Shown piece by piece: positions 26,510 through 34,428 of a DNA stretch of 64,000 nucleotides. The position numbers were made by a program, and so were the translations under genes. Numbering within the stretch: position 1 is the stretch's first letter; each line of letters starts with the position of its first letter. Origin of the DNA: Maricaulis sp. (GTDB taxonomy: Bacteria; Pseudomonadota; Alphaproteobacteria; Caulobacterales; Maricaulaceae). Under the pieces are notes generated by a model. The model was not told the origin of the DNA and did no database searches. It saw only the letters and a list, made by a program, of their open reading frames with translations. Location of the stretch: assembly GCF_017642925.1 (NCBI RefSeq), contig NZ_JAEPOL010000019.1:1-64000 (forward strand). Direction: 5' to 3'.

Positions 26510-27559
26510 ATGAAAACCCGCAGCCTGAAAAACATCCTTGTCGCCGGCACCGCGACCGCACTGGTGGCCGCTGCGGCGGCTTTCATCCTCCAGCCGCTGG
26601 CCTACGGCCAGGACGATGCGGCTCCGGTCGCCAATATCGTCCGCGACCCGCACGAAGTGCCGGCGCCGATCACGGCCCGCGAGCCGCAGCGCCACCTGGT
26701 GGAACTGGAAACGGTGGAACTGGAAGGCCAGCTGGCCGACGGCTCGACCTACACCTACTGGACCTTCAACCATCAGGTCCCCGGACCGATGATCCGCGTC
26801 CGCGTCGGTGACACGGTGGAAGTCCGCCTGACCAATCACGAAGACAGCCTGATGCCGCACAATGTGGACTTCCACGCGGTAACGGGCCCCGGCGGCGGCG
26901 CTCCCGCGACGCTGGCCGGTCCGGGCGAGACCCGCTCTTTCGTCTTCCAGGCGCTTAACCCCGGCGTCTACGTCTATCACTGCGCGACGCCGATGGTCGC
27001 CAGCCACATTGCCAACGGCATGTACGGCCTGATCGTCGTCGAGCCGGAAGACGGCCTGCCGGAAGTCGATCGCGAATTCTACGTCATGCAGGGCGAGATC
27101 TACACGGAAGAGGAGTTCGGTACGCCGGGCCACCTGACCGAAAGCATCGACAAGCTGCTCGACGAAGAGCCGGAATACTACGTCTTCAACGGCGCGGCCG
27201 GCGCCCTGCGGGACAATCCGCTGCAGGCCCGGGTCGGCGAGACCGTCCGCATCTTCTTCGGTGTCGGCGGTCCCAACAAGACGTCGTCCTTCCACGTGAT
27301 CGGCGAGATCTTTGACGAGATCTATCCCTTCGGTTCCTTCACCTCGGAGACCATCAGCGACGTACAGACCGTGACGGTCGCACCGGGTGGTGCCGTCGCC
27401 GTCGACTTCGCACTGGAAGTGCCGGGTAATTACATCCTGGTCGACCACGCCCTGTCGCGCGTCGAACGCGGCCTGGCCGGCATCCTCCACGTCGAAGGAC
27501 CGGAAAACCCGGAAATCTTCGAGCCGCTCAGCGGCGTCTCTGAAGACTCGGGCCACTAG
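26510..27559 (+). CDS. nirK: copper-containing nitrite reductase NirK
   Basis: 349 residues with a signal or anchor segment (about 8-33). Two cupredoxin domains follow. Type-1 copper ligands are His117, Cys158, His166 and Met171 (YVYHCATPMVASHIANGM). Type-2 ligands are His122 and His157, with a third His in ILVDHAL, and the catalytic Asp is Asp120 in MPHNVDFH. SFHVIGEIFD supplies the second active-site His. It reduces nitrite to NO in the periplasm. First gene of nirK-pseudoazurin-TonB receptor, behind an FNR-type box. Confidence 0.97.
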   Translation: MKTRSLKNILVAGTATALVAAAAAFILQPLAYGQDDAAPVANIVRDPHEVPAPITAREPQRHLVELETVELEGQLADGSTYTYWTFNHQVPGPMIRVRVGDTVEVRLTNHEDSLMPHNVDFHAVTGPGGGAPATLAGPGETRSFVFQALNPGVYVYHCATPMVASHIANGMYGLIVVEPEDGLPEVDREFYVMQGEIYTEEEFGTPGHLTESIDKLLDEEPEYYVFNGAAGALRDNPLQARVGETVRIFFGVGGPNKTSSFHVIGEIFDEIYPFGSFTSETISDVQTVTVAPGGAVAVDFALEVPGNYILVDHALSRVERGLAGILHVEGPENPEIFEPLSGVSEDSGH

Positions 27560-27572
27560 GCCCGATCTCGAA

Positions 27573-27611
27573 GAAGCGGGGCGGGCCTCCCTCCCCATGC
27601 CGCCCCGCTTC
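27573..27611 (+). repeat. intercistronic hairpin nirK/pseudoazurin
   Basis: GAAGCGGGGCGG (27573-27584) and CCGCCCCGCTTC (27600-27611) form a perfect 12-bp stem without a following T-run. It is probably an attenuating or mRNA-stabilising element that lets nirK be expressed above the downstream genes. Confidence 0.6.
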
Positions 27612-27646
27612 ATCACCTTGTCCCAAACCAAGAAGGCCTGACCCCA

Positions 27647-28099
27647 ATGAAACGCGCTTTCCTCCCCCTCGCCGCCGCCATCTTCGCCGCCGCCCTGCCG
27701 GCCGGTACCGCGCTGGCGGAAGACCATGAAATCCTGATGCTCAACCGCGGTGCCGACGGCCAGTCGATGGTTTTCGAACCGGCCTATCTGGAAGTCGCCC
27801 CGGGCGACACGGTGACCTTCGTCGCCACGGACCGGGCCCACAATGCCGAGACCATCCCCGGCATGGTGCCCGAAGGCGGTGAAACCTTCCGCGGCCGCAT
27901 GAACGAAGACGTCTCCGTCACCTTCACGGCCGAAGGTGTCTATGGCGTGAAATGCCTGCCGCACTACGGTCTGGGCATGGTGGCCCTGATCAAGGTCGGC
28001 GAAGGCGATGCCCCGAACCTGGACGCGGCTGCCGGCGTGCGCCAGCCGGGCCGTGCCCGCCAGCGCATGGAAGCCCTCTTCCAGCAGATCGACGACTGA
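27647..28099 (+). CDS. pseudoazurin (blue copper electron carrier)
   Basis: 150 residues with a signal peptide ending at ALA (about residue 24). The type-1 copper site is complete: His65 (AHNAET), Cys103, His106 and Met111 (CLPHYGLGM). MLNRGADGQSMVFEPAYLEVAPGDTVTF is the pseudoazurin N-terminal signature. It would carry electrons to NirK, encoded just upstream. The C-terminal Arg/Ala-rich tail (LDAAAGVRQPGRARQRMEAL) is usual for the family. Confidence 0.93.
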   Translation: MKRAFLPLAAAIFAAALPAGTALAEDHEILMLNRGADGQSMVFEPAYLEVAPGDTVTFVATDRAHNAETIPGMVPEGGETFRGRMNEDVSVTFTAEGVYGVKCLPHYGLGMVALIKVGEGDAPNLDAAAGVRQPGRARQRMEALFQQIDD

Positions 28100-28192
28100 T
28101 CTTCAGCGGGCGGCGGCGCGTCCTCTCTCCCTCTCTTGCGCTGCCGTCCGCACCCTCCCCCTCCCTGACCCCTTCACCGCGTGGAGACCCCC

Positions 28193-30325
28193 ATGTCACG
28201 CAAATCGCTCTATCTCGCCAGCGCGTCCCTCGCAGCGGCGATCGCCCTGGCAAGTGCCGCCAGCGCGTCCGAACACGTCAATCAACGCCCCGAAGAACCG
28301 GCGGCGCCCGCTGTCCAGGACGTCATCGTGGTCACCGGTTTCCGGATCACCACGAACGTGACCATCGAAGAGCATGTTTCCCCGGAACAGGCACCCTTGC
28401 TGGGACCTGATGCCGCCGGTCTCGTGGCGCGCCTGCCCGGCGCGGCGCTTGTGGACAATGGTTCGATCTCCGGCCAGGTGCAGTATCGCGGCCTGTTCGG
28501 CTCGCGTGCGCCGGTCGCGATCGACGGCGCCGCGGTGATGTCCGGCGGTCCCAACCTGATGGACCCGCCGCTTCACTATGCGCCGATGCCGCTGGTCGAG
28601 CGCATCGAGGTCGATCGTGGTGTGGCCGCGGTCAGCCGCGGGCCCGGCATGGGCGGCGGCATGAATGTCATCCTCAAGGGTGTCGACTTCGCGTCCGGTC
28701 ATGAGATCGAGTATGAAGCCGAGACCATGGCCTCCGTGCGCAGTGTCGACGGATCCTACGCCGTGGGCGGCGTGGCGGGCGGCGCCAGCGAAGGCCGGCG
28801 CTTCCAGCTTCTGTTCTCGCGCGAAGAGGGCGGCGATATCGCCTTCTCCGGCGGCGATATTCCCAACAGCCATCACGAGCGCACGGTCTATGGCCTGGGT
28901 GGCGGGCTGGCGAGCGGCGATCATGCCGTGTCGCTGGACTATCGCCGGCTCGACACGGGGCCGACGGGCAATGCGGCGCTGGCGATGGATATCGAGCATG
29001 TCGAAACCGATGTTGCGCGCCTGGCCTATGAAGGCATGGCCGGCGACATCACCATCGACGCCGCCATCGGCTGGACCGATGTCAGCCATGGCATGGACAA
29101 TTTCTCCCAGCGTCCCAATCCCGATCCGATGCGGCACCGCTATACGGTGGCAACGGCCAATACGGTTTCTGCCGAGCTGTCCCTCGGATTTGAGGCTCTG
29201 GGCGGCGATCTGGAACTGGGGATCGACCGGGAAGAGGCCGAACACGATGTCCTGATCTCCAATCCGAACAATGCCGCCTTCTTCCTCGGCTCGCTGCCGG
29301 ACATCTCCATCGAACGCACCGGCGCCTACGCCCAGTGGGAAGGTGTGATCCTGTCGCTGGAAAGCGAGCTGGGTATCCGCGCCGACTGGCATTCCGACGA
29401 TGCCGGCCTTGCCCGTACGGGTGGTGCGGTTCCGGCGGGTGCGCAAATGCTGGCCGGCATGTTCAACATGGCCGATCGCGCGCATGACGACACGACGGTC
29501 GATGCGGTGGCGCGCTTCTGGCGGCACACGGACGGCCCGCTGACCTGGCGTCTCACCCTGGCCCACAAGACGCGGATGCCGTCCTATGTCGAGCGCTATG
29601 CCTGGCTGCCCACGGGCGCCAGCGGCGGCCTGGCCGACGGCAATACCTATGTCGGTGACCTGCATCTCGAGCCCGAGACGGCCGACAGTATCGAGGCCGG
29701 TTTCGACTGGCGCGGCGAGAGCGGTTATCTCCGCCCGACCGTCTTCTACCGCCGGGTCGACGATTTCATCCAGGGCGTTGCCTATGACGCCACGCCGGGC
29801 GTGATCGATACCCCGGTGGAAATGGTCTCGATGATGAATGGCGATGCCACGCCGCTGCGCTTTGCCAATGTCGACGCGGAGTTCTTCGGTGTGGATGCCG
29901 ATTTCGGCTGGCAGCTGTCCCGCGACTGGCGCATCGACGGTGTGGCCTCCCTGGTCAGGGGCGACCGCCGTGATATCGACGAGCCGCTCTACCGGATGGC
30001 GCCGGCGCGTCTCCTGCTCGACCTGACCTATGAGCAGGCGGACTGGAGCGTGTCGCTGGAGAGCCAGTTCGTGGCCGAGCAGGATCGCGTTTCAGCCACC
30101 AATTCGGAGCAGGCGACCGACGGCTATGCGGTCTTCGGCGCCAATCTCGACTGGTATGCCCGGGACAATGTCCTCGTCACGCTGGGTATCGAGAACCTGT
30201 TCGACGAGACCTATGAGAGACACCTGTCCGGCTATAATCGCGTCGCCGGTGGTGACGTGGCCGTGGGTGACCGCCTGCCAGGTCAGGGGCGCGGCGCCTA
30301 CGCCCGGATCAGCGCGGCCTTCTGA
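28193..30325 (+). CDS. TonB-dependent receptor B, probable copper receptor (OprC/NosA-like)
   Basis: 710 residues from ATG 28193 (GGAG at good spacing; a GTG at 28181 is also possible). Signal peptide to about residue 26. The plug contains VQYRGLFGSRAPVAIDGAAVMSGGPNLMDPPLHYA and ends VDRGVAAVSRGPGMGGGMN. The PNxMDPP element and the barrel segment MVSMMNGDATPLRFANVDAEFFGVDADF resemble OprC/NosA copper receptors. The Cys that precedes PNxM in OprC is Gly here. Its place behind two copper enzymes suggests copper import for NirK and pseudoazurin. Confidence 0.82.
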   Translation: MSRKSLYLASASLAAAIALASAASASEHVNQRPEEPAAPAVQDVIVVTGFRITTNVTIEEHVSPEQAPLLGPDAAGLVARLPGAALVDNGSISGQVQYRGLFGSRAPVAIDGAAVMSGGPNLMDPPLHYAPMPLVERIEVDRGVAAVSRGPGMGGGMNVILKGVDFASGHEIEYEAETMASVRSVDGSYAVGGVAGGASEGRRFQLLFSREEGGDIAFSGGDIPNSHHERTVYGLGGGLASGDHAVSLDYRRLDTGPTGNAALAMDIEHVETDVARLAYEGMAGDITIDAAIGWTDVSHGMDNFSQRPNPDPMRHRYTVATANTVSAELSLGFEALGGDLELGIDREEAEHDVLISNPNNAAFFLGSLPDISIERTGAYAQWEGVILSLESELGIRADWHSDDAGLARTGGAVPAGAQMLAGMFNMADRAHDDTTVDAVARFWRHTDGPLTWRLTLAHKTRMPSYVERYAWLPTGASGGLADGNTYVGDLHLEPETADSIEAGFDWRGESGYLRPTVFYRRVDDFIQGVAYDATPGVIDTPVEMVSMMNGDATPLRFANVDAEFFGVDADFGWQLSRDWRIDGVASLVRGDRRDIDEPLYRMAPARLLLDLTYEQADWSVSLESQFVAEQDRVSATNSEQATDGYAVFGANLDWYARDNVLVTLGIENLFDETYERHLSGYNRVAGGDVAVGDRLPGQGRGAYARISAAF

Positions 30326-30348
30326 CCGCGCAGTCCGGGACACTGGAA

Positions 30349-30385
30349 GGGCCGCGATGCGGGACATCGCGGCCCTTTTTCTTTT
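30349..30385 (+). terminator. intrinsic terminator of nirK operon
   Basis: GGGCCGCGATG (30349-30359) and CATCGCGGCCC (30365-30375) form an 11-bp perfect stem followed by TTTTTCTTTT. A strong Rho-independent terminator ending nirK-pseudoazurin-receptor B. Confidence 0.93.
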
Positions 30386-30395
30386 GCGGCGAACC

Positions 30396-32159
30396 TCAAT
30401 CGAGCGTGGACAGCGCCTGCCGTATCGTGGCGGCGAATTGCGGCACCATCGCGTCGCGTATGGCGTCGCTCGCCCAGTAGGGGTTCATGAAGACACAGCG
30501 GATCAGTACCAGCCGGGCCTCGTCCGCTTCGCCGTCGAACCTTGCAATGTGGCGGGCGATCTGGCTGCGGTGATTGACGCTGCCGAGTGTCGTCGTGGTG
30601 ACAACAAAGTCACCGGCTTCGCACAAGGCCTCGTAGAGAGCCCGGGTCCGGCGATTGGCCGCGCTCAGTGCTTCACCGGGTGCGCCGAGCGAGAAGCAGA
30701 CGATATTGGCATCGACCGGTTCAAGCACATGCACGCCGTCGAGATCGCCCAGCACTTCGCTGCGGAAAACATAGCCCGACCGGATCATGCCGGCCAGCAG
30801 GGCGCCGAAACGGTCGGGCGCAAAGCCGATCGTGCGGCCGGTCAGCCAGACCGCTGTCGCTCCGGCTGCCGAGCGCGACCCTTCCAGTGTCGATGTCCAC
30901 GGATCGTCGGAGATCTGCGGCCGCTCCAGATAGGGCGCGTCGAAAACCGAGACCGTGTAGTGGTCGGCATCGCGGGCCAGGAAGGCGCCGCAGGCATAGG
31001 GCACAAAGCCCAGCTTGTGAGGGTCGATGGTCACCGAATGCGCGCGTGAAACCGCTTTCAGCGCGGCAATTGTCGCGGGCTGGAGGACGGTTTCATGCGG
31101 ACCGTCCGGAATGGTGCACAGGAAACCGCCATAGGCGGCATCGACATGGTGCCAGATCCGCCAGCCGCGCTCGGTCCGCCACTGATCCAGCCGGTCGGCG
31201 ATGCGGTCGATCGGATCGATCTCGCCGGTCTCGGTGGTGCCCGCGACCGAAACGACAGCCAGCACCGGCCGGGCCGCAGCTTCCGCCTGGTTCACCCGGC
31301 GTTCCAGATCGGCGAGGTCGAAGCGCCCCTCATCGTCCAGGCCGATTTCCCAGAACGCCTCTTCGCCCAGCCCGAACACATTGGCGGCCTTGCGCCAGGA
31401 GAAATGCTTGCTGGCGGGAACCAGCACGACGGGGCCGAGATAGTCGTGCCCGGCGGCCCTGGAGAGGCGGCGGAACACGTCGGCCGGATTACCCGCGACC
31501 GCACTGCAATTGCGCAGCGCATCGGGGTCCGGTGCGTGCTGTTTCACGAGGCCGGCATAGCGCGTCCAGCCCATGTGGGCGGCCTCGAATACGTTGAGGG
31601 GGGCGCCGGTGGTCTCCGCGATCCACAGGGCCAGAGACAGCCAGTGATCGAGCCGGTAGCGGGCCCGCCAGACCCCTTCGAAATTCGCTACGGTGCCGCC
31701 GGAGGTGAAATGCCCCCGGGCCGCGGCCGGGTCATAGCCGATCATCTCCGCCAGCATGCCGATGGCTTCGGCTTCGATGACGGTGCCGACGCGCGAGACT
31801 TCCTTGGATGTGTTGTTCGGATTGTGCAGCAGGGCGGTCAGCTGGCCGAACAGGGCCGGCAGGGTGAGCTCCGACACCATGTGACCGGCATAGCGCGGCG
31901 AGTAGGTCGCCGTTTCCCGCCGCATCAGTGTCTTGAGCGTATCGAGCTCCTGGCTCAACCGTTCGCGTTCGGCAAGAAAGTCGGCGGACAGGCGGTCGTC
32001 CCGGCTGATCGCGGCAGGATCGCCGGTGCGGTCGCTTTTGCGCCAGTCGAACCAGTCATCGAGAATGGCCTGGAATTCGGCCCGGACCCAGGCCTCATTC
32101 TCCGACTTGGGGCCCGGGAAGTAGGCCTTTGCGCCCACGGCGTCGTCGCGTGAAGTCAT
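30396..32159 (-). CDS. PLP-dependent decarboxylase (group II)
   Basis: 587 residues from ATG 32159 with AAGGA upstream. It is a fold-type-I pyridoxal-phosphate enzyme with HVDAAYGGF (Asp that binds the PLP nitrogen) and TIDPHKLGFVPYACGAFL (Schiff-base Lys), plus the N-terminal SPRYAGHMVSELTLPALFGQL of the glutamate/tyrosine/DOPA decarboxylase superfamily. It is longer than glutamate decarboxylase GadB, and the substrate cannot be assigned. The divergent promoter region shared with the porin gene holds two FNR-type boxes, suggesting low-oxygen expression. Confidence 0.88.
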   Translation of the reverse strand: MTSRDDAVGAKAYFPGPKSENEAWVRAEFQAILDDWFDWRKSDRTGDPAAISRDDRLSADFLAERERLSQELDTLKTLMRRETATYSPRYAGHMVSELTLPALFGQLTALLHNPNNTSKEVSRVGTVIEAEAIGMLAEMIGYDPAAARGHFTSGGTVANFEGVWRARYRLDHWLSLALWIAETTGAPLNVFEAAHMGWTRYAGLVKQHAPDPDALRNCSAVAGNPADVFRRLSRAAGHDYLGPVVLVPASKHFSWRKAANVFGLGEEAFWEIGLDDEGRFDLADLERRVNQAEAAARPVLAVVSVAGTTETGEIDPIDRIADRLDQWRTERGWRIWHHVDAAYGGFLCTIPDGPHETVLQPATIAALKAVSRAHSVTIDPHKLGFVPYACGAFLARDADHYTVSVFDAPYLERPQISDDPWTSTLEGSRSAAGATAVWLTGRTIGFAPDRFGALLAGMIRSGYVFRSEVLGDLDGVHVLEPVDANIVCFSLGAPGEALSAANRRTRALYEALCEAGDFVVTTTTLGSVNHRSQIARHIARFDGEADEARLVLIRCVFMNPYWASDAIRDAMVPQFAATIRQALSTLD

Positions 32160-32220
32160 GGATTGTCCTTTTTCCGGCGGTGCAGGCTGCGCTTTTTCGC
32201 ACGGCCGGACATCCGGCCTT

Positions 32221-32234
32221 TTGACGCAGGTCAA
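32221..32234. promoter_or_regulatory. FNR/FixK-type box, decarboxylase-porin region
   Basis: TTGACGCAGGTCAA is a perfect TTGAC-N4-GTCAA inverted repeat, close to the FNR/FixK consensus. It is 62 bases upstream of the decarboxylase and 95 upstream of the porin gene. It fits the E-x-x-S-R FixK-like regulator better than the His-type one. Confidence 0.72.
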
Positions 32235-32256
32235 ACCAGGGCTTTGCGCCGCTCGC

Positions 32257-32270
32257 TTGCGCTGGCGCAA
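32257..32270. promoter_or_regulatory. Dnr-type box upstream of porin
   Basis: TTGCGCTGGCGCAA is a perfect TTGCG-N4-CGCAA inverted repeat with the same half-sites as the norB box. It is 59 bases upstream of the porin ATG and 23 bases from the preceding box. Confidence 0.72.
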
Positions 32271-32328
32271 GTGGGCGGGGCGGCAACGGGCCTATCGAGG
32301 ACAGGTCACAATCCCGGGAGTTCCCATC

Positions 32329-33513
32329 ATGAAAGCCCTGCTTCTTGCCACCGCCGCGCTCGCCGGTCTGGCGATGGCGCCGGCATCCGCCCTCGCAGAC
32401 GACGGACTGGCCGACAACCTCATTCTCAACATGCGCCTGCGCTATGAAAACGTCGACCAGGACGGTCTGGCCGAGACCGCTTCTGCTTTGACCCTGCGCA
32501 CCCGTTTCGGTTTCGAGACACCGCGCCGGAACGGGTTTTCCGTTCTGCTGGAAGGAGAAAACACGACGCATCTGATCGACGACTTCGCCGATACCATCAC
32601 CCTGAATCCCGGTTATCCGGTCGTCGCCGATCCGGAAGTCACCGAGCTGAACCGGGCGCAGATTTCCTGGCGCGGCGAAACCGGTGCCGGCGTCACGCTG
32701 GGGCGGCAATGGTTCGTGCTGGGCGATCAGCGTTTTGCGGGGCCGGTCGGCTTCCGTCAGAACAGCCAGTCTGTCGATGCCGTACGGATCACCAGCGGCG
32801 ACACCTGGCCGGTGACGCTGGACTACACCTATATCGATCGCGTGCATCGCATCTTCGGCGACGACCACCCGCTGGGCGAGCTGGACAGCGCCTCTCACGC
32901 CGGCGAAGCGCGCGTGGATACACCGCTGGGCGAGGTCGCGGCCTTCGCGCTTCTGCTCGATTTCGACAACGCACCGGCCCTGTCCTCGCAGACGCTGGGG
33001 CTGCGCCTGACCGGCACACACGAGGCGATCGCCTACCGGTTCGAACTGGCCAATCAGTCCGACTATGGTGCCAGTACCGGAGATTTCGATCTGACCTATC
33101 TGCGGGCCGAGGCGGACTACCGGTCCGGAAACCTCTCCGTCGGTGGCGGGATCGAGGTGCTGGGCGGCGACGGGGTGCAGGGCTTCCAGACGCCGCTCGC
33201 CACGCTGCACAAATTCCAGGGTGCGGCGGATGTCTTCCTGTCGACCCCGGCAGACGGGTTGCGCGATCTTTACGTGCGCGGCAGCTGGCGCTTCCCGGAT
33301 GCCACGCCGGGACCGGTCAGCCTGGGCCTTGCCTGGCATGACTTCGCGTCCGATGACGGCGATATCGATTATGGCTCCGAAATCGACTTCGTGGCCGGTC
33401 TGGCACTGACCGGGCGCTTGTCGGCAGAAGCGAAGGCCGCAGTCTTCGACGGCGATGCGGGCGGGCCGGCAGACCGGACCAAGATCTGGTTGAGCCTGGT
33501 CTTTGACTATTGA
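32329..33513 (+). CDS. outer-membrane beta-barrel porin (alginate-export/OprB-like fold)
   Basis: 394 residues from ATG 32329 (GGGAG ribosome-binding site). A signal peptide ends at ALA (about 23). The rest is a beta-barrel: alternating strands, RLRYENVDQDGL and LTLRTRFGFETP near the start, and a terminal aromatic in VFDY. RQWFVLGDQRFAGPVGFRQNSQSVDAV matches the alginate-export family segment also seen in some anion or nitrite-related porins. The cargo is unknown. Two FNR-type boxes precede it, so it may serve anaerobic solute uptake, perhaps nitrite or nitrate; this is inference. Confidence 0.82.
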   Translation: MKALLLATAALAGLAMAPASALADDGLADNLILNMRLRYENVDQDGLAETASALTLRTRFGFETPRRNGFSVLLEGENTTHLIDDFADTITLNPGYPVVADPEVTELNRAQISWRGETGAGVTLGRQWFVLGDQRFAGPVGFRQNSQSVDAVRITSGDTWPVTLDYTYIDRVHRIFGDDHPLGELDSASHAGEARVDTPLGEVAAFALLLDFDNAPALSSQTLGLRLTGTHEAIAYRFELANQSDYGASTGDFDLTYLRAEADYRSGNLSVGGGIEVLGGDGVQGFQTPLATLHKFQGAADVFLSTPADGLRDLYVRGSWRFPDATPGPVSLGLAWHDFASDDGDIDYGSEIDFVAGLALTGRLSAEAKAAVFDGDAGGPADRTKIWLSLVFDY

Positions 33514-33550
33514 TCGCGCCGGAAGGGCCGTCACTGCGGCTCGATCTTGG

Positions 33551-34276
33551 TCAGGGGGCCGGCCTGTCTGGCGATGCCGGCAGAGCCTCGATCCCCTGAC
33601 CGAAGACCTCGCACATCCGTTCCAGGATTGTTGCGGCATCGGCGGAGTTGCACAGTCCGCCGGAGAGATGATCGATGCGGCCGGTCTGGGCCAGCGACAG
33701 CGTGATGGCGCCGGACATCATGTGGTAGAACCAGTAGAGATCGGCCAGCGAGCAGTCCGGCCGCACCTCCCGCAACAATTCCACGAAACGCTGGGTCACG
33801 GCGTCGAAGGGGGAGGCATCATGGCCGATCTCGGCGGGGATCGGGGCGCTGTTGAGGCGGGCGATGAGCGCACCGTAGTGACGATGGCCGGGTGTTCCGT
33901 CGAGGATGAAACTGAAAGTCGGTTCCAGATAGGCGCGCACCAGGCCGGGGCCGGTCATCTTGCCGGCCTGTTCGCGGGCATAGGCGTCCAGTGACGCGGT
34001 CCGGCGGGCATTCACCATGTCGGCGCGGCGTTCGAGAACAGCGTCGATGACACCGGCCTTGGTGCCGAAATAATAGTGGATCAGAGCGGTATCGACGCCC
34101 GACTCGGTCGCGATCTGGCGCATCGACACAGCTTCGAAACCGGCTTCGGCGAAGAGCGCTTCTGCGGCGTCCAGAATCCGTTCGCGCGATTCCTCGCGCC
34201 GGTCGGCCTGGCGCCGTCGCCGTCGGGCCGGACCCGCGGTGCCTGTGTCCGGTTTTGCGATCATGCTCTTGCTCAT
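33551..34276 (-). CDS. TetR family repressor
   Basis: 241 residues from ATG 34276 (GGAAGG upstream). A basic N-terminal stretch is followed by the TetR HTH: RERILDAAEALFAEAGFEAVSMRQIATESGVDTALIHYYFGTKAGVIDAV. The all-helical C-terminal ligand domain has no recognisable subfamily signature. It is divergent from TonB receptor C, with an 18-base palindrome between them, so local control of that receptor is likely. The ligand is probably the receptor's cargo or a breakdown product. Confidence 0.9.
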   Translation of the reverse strand: MSKSMIAKPDTGTAGPARRRRRQADRREESRERILDAAEALFAEAGFEAVSMRQIATESGVDTALIHYYFGTKAGVIDAVLERRADMVNARRTASLDAYAREQAGKMTGPGLVRAYLEPTFSFILDGTPGHRHYGALIARLNSAPIPAEIGHDASPFDAVTQRFVELLREVRPDCSLADLYWFYHMMSGAITLSLAQTGRIDHLSGGLCNSADAATILERMCEVFGQGIEALPASPDRPAP

Positions 34277-34336
34277 GGCCTTCCGTCTTGCACCGTTTTT
34301 CCTGCTCCGCCAAGGCGCAAGCATGCATTTCAAGAA

Positions 34337-34354
34337 ATTTATTGACCAATAAAT
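34337..34354. promoter_or_regulatory. palindromic operator, probable TetR site
   Basis: ATTTATTGACCAATAAAT: 8-bp arms, perfect inverted repeat around a two-base centre, in an AT-rich patch of the 152-base divergent region. It is 61 bases from the TetR ATG and 75 from the receptor ATG. Size and position fit a TetR dimer operator controlling both genes. Confidence 0.7.
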
Positions 34355-34428
34355 AAATATATTGAGTATGTCGTCCGAACCGGTGCCAACGTGCCGGCAA
34401 GCGCAAAAATGCGCCGAGGGAGGAGAGC

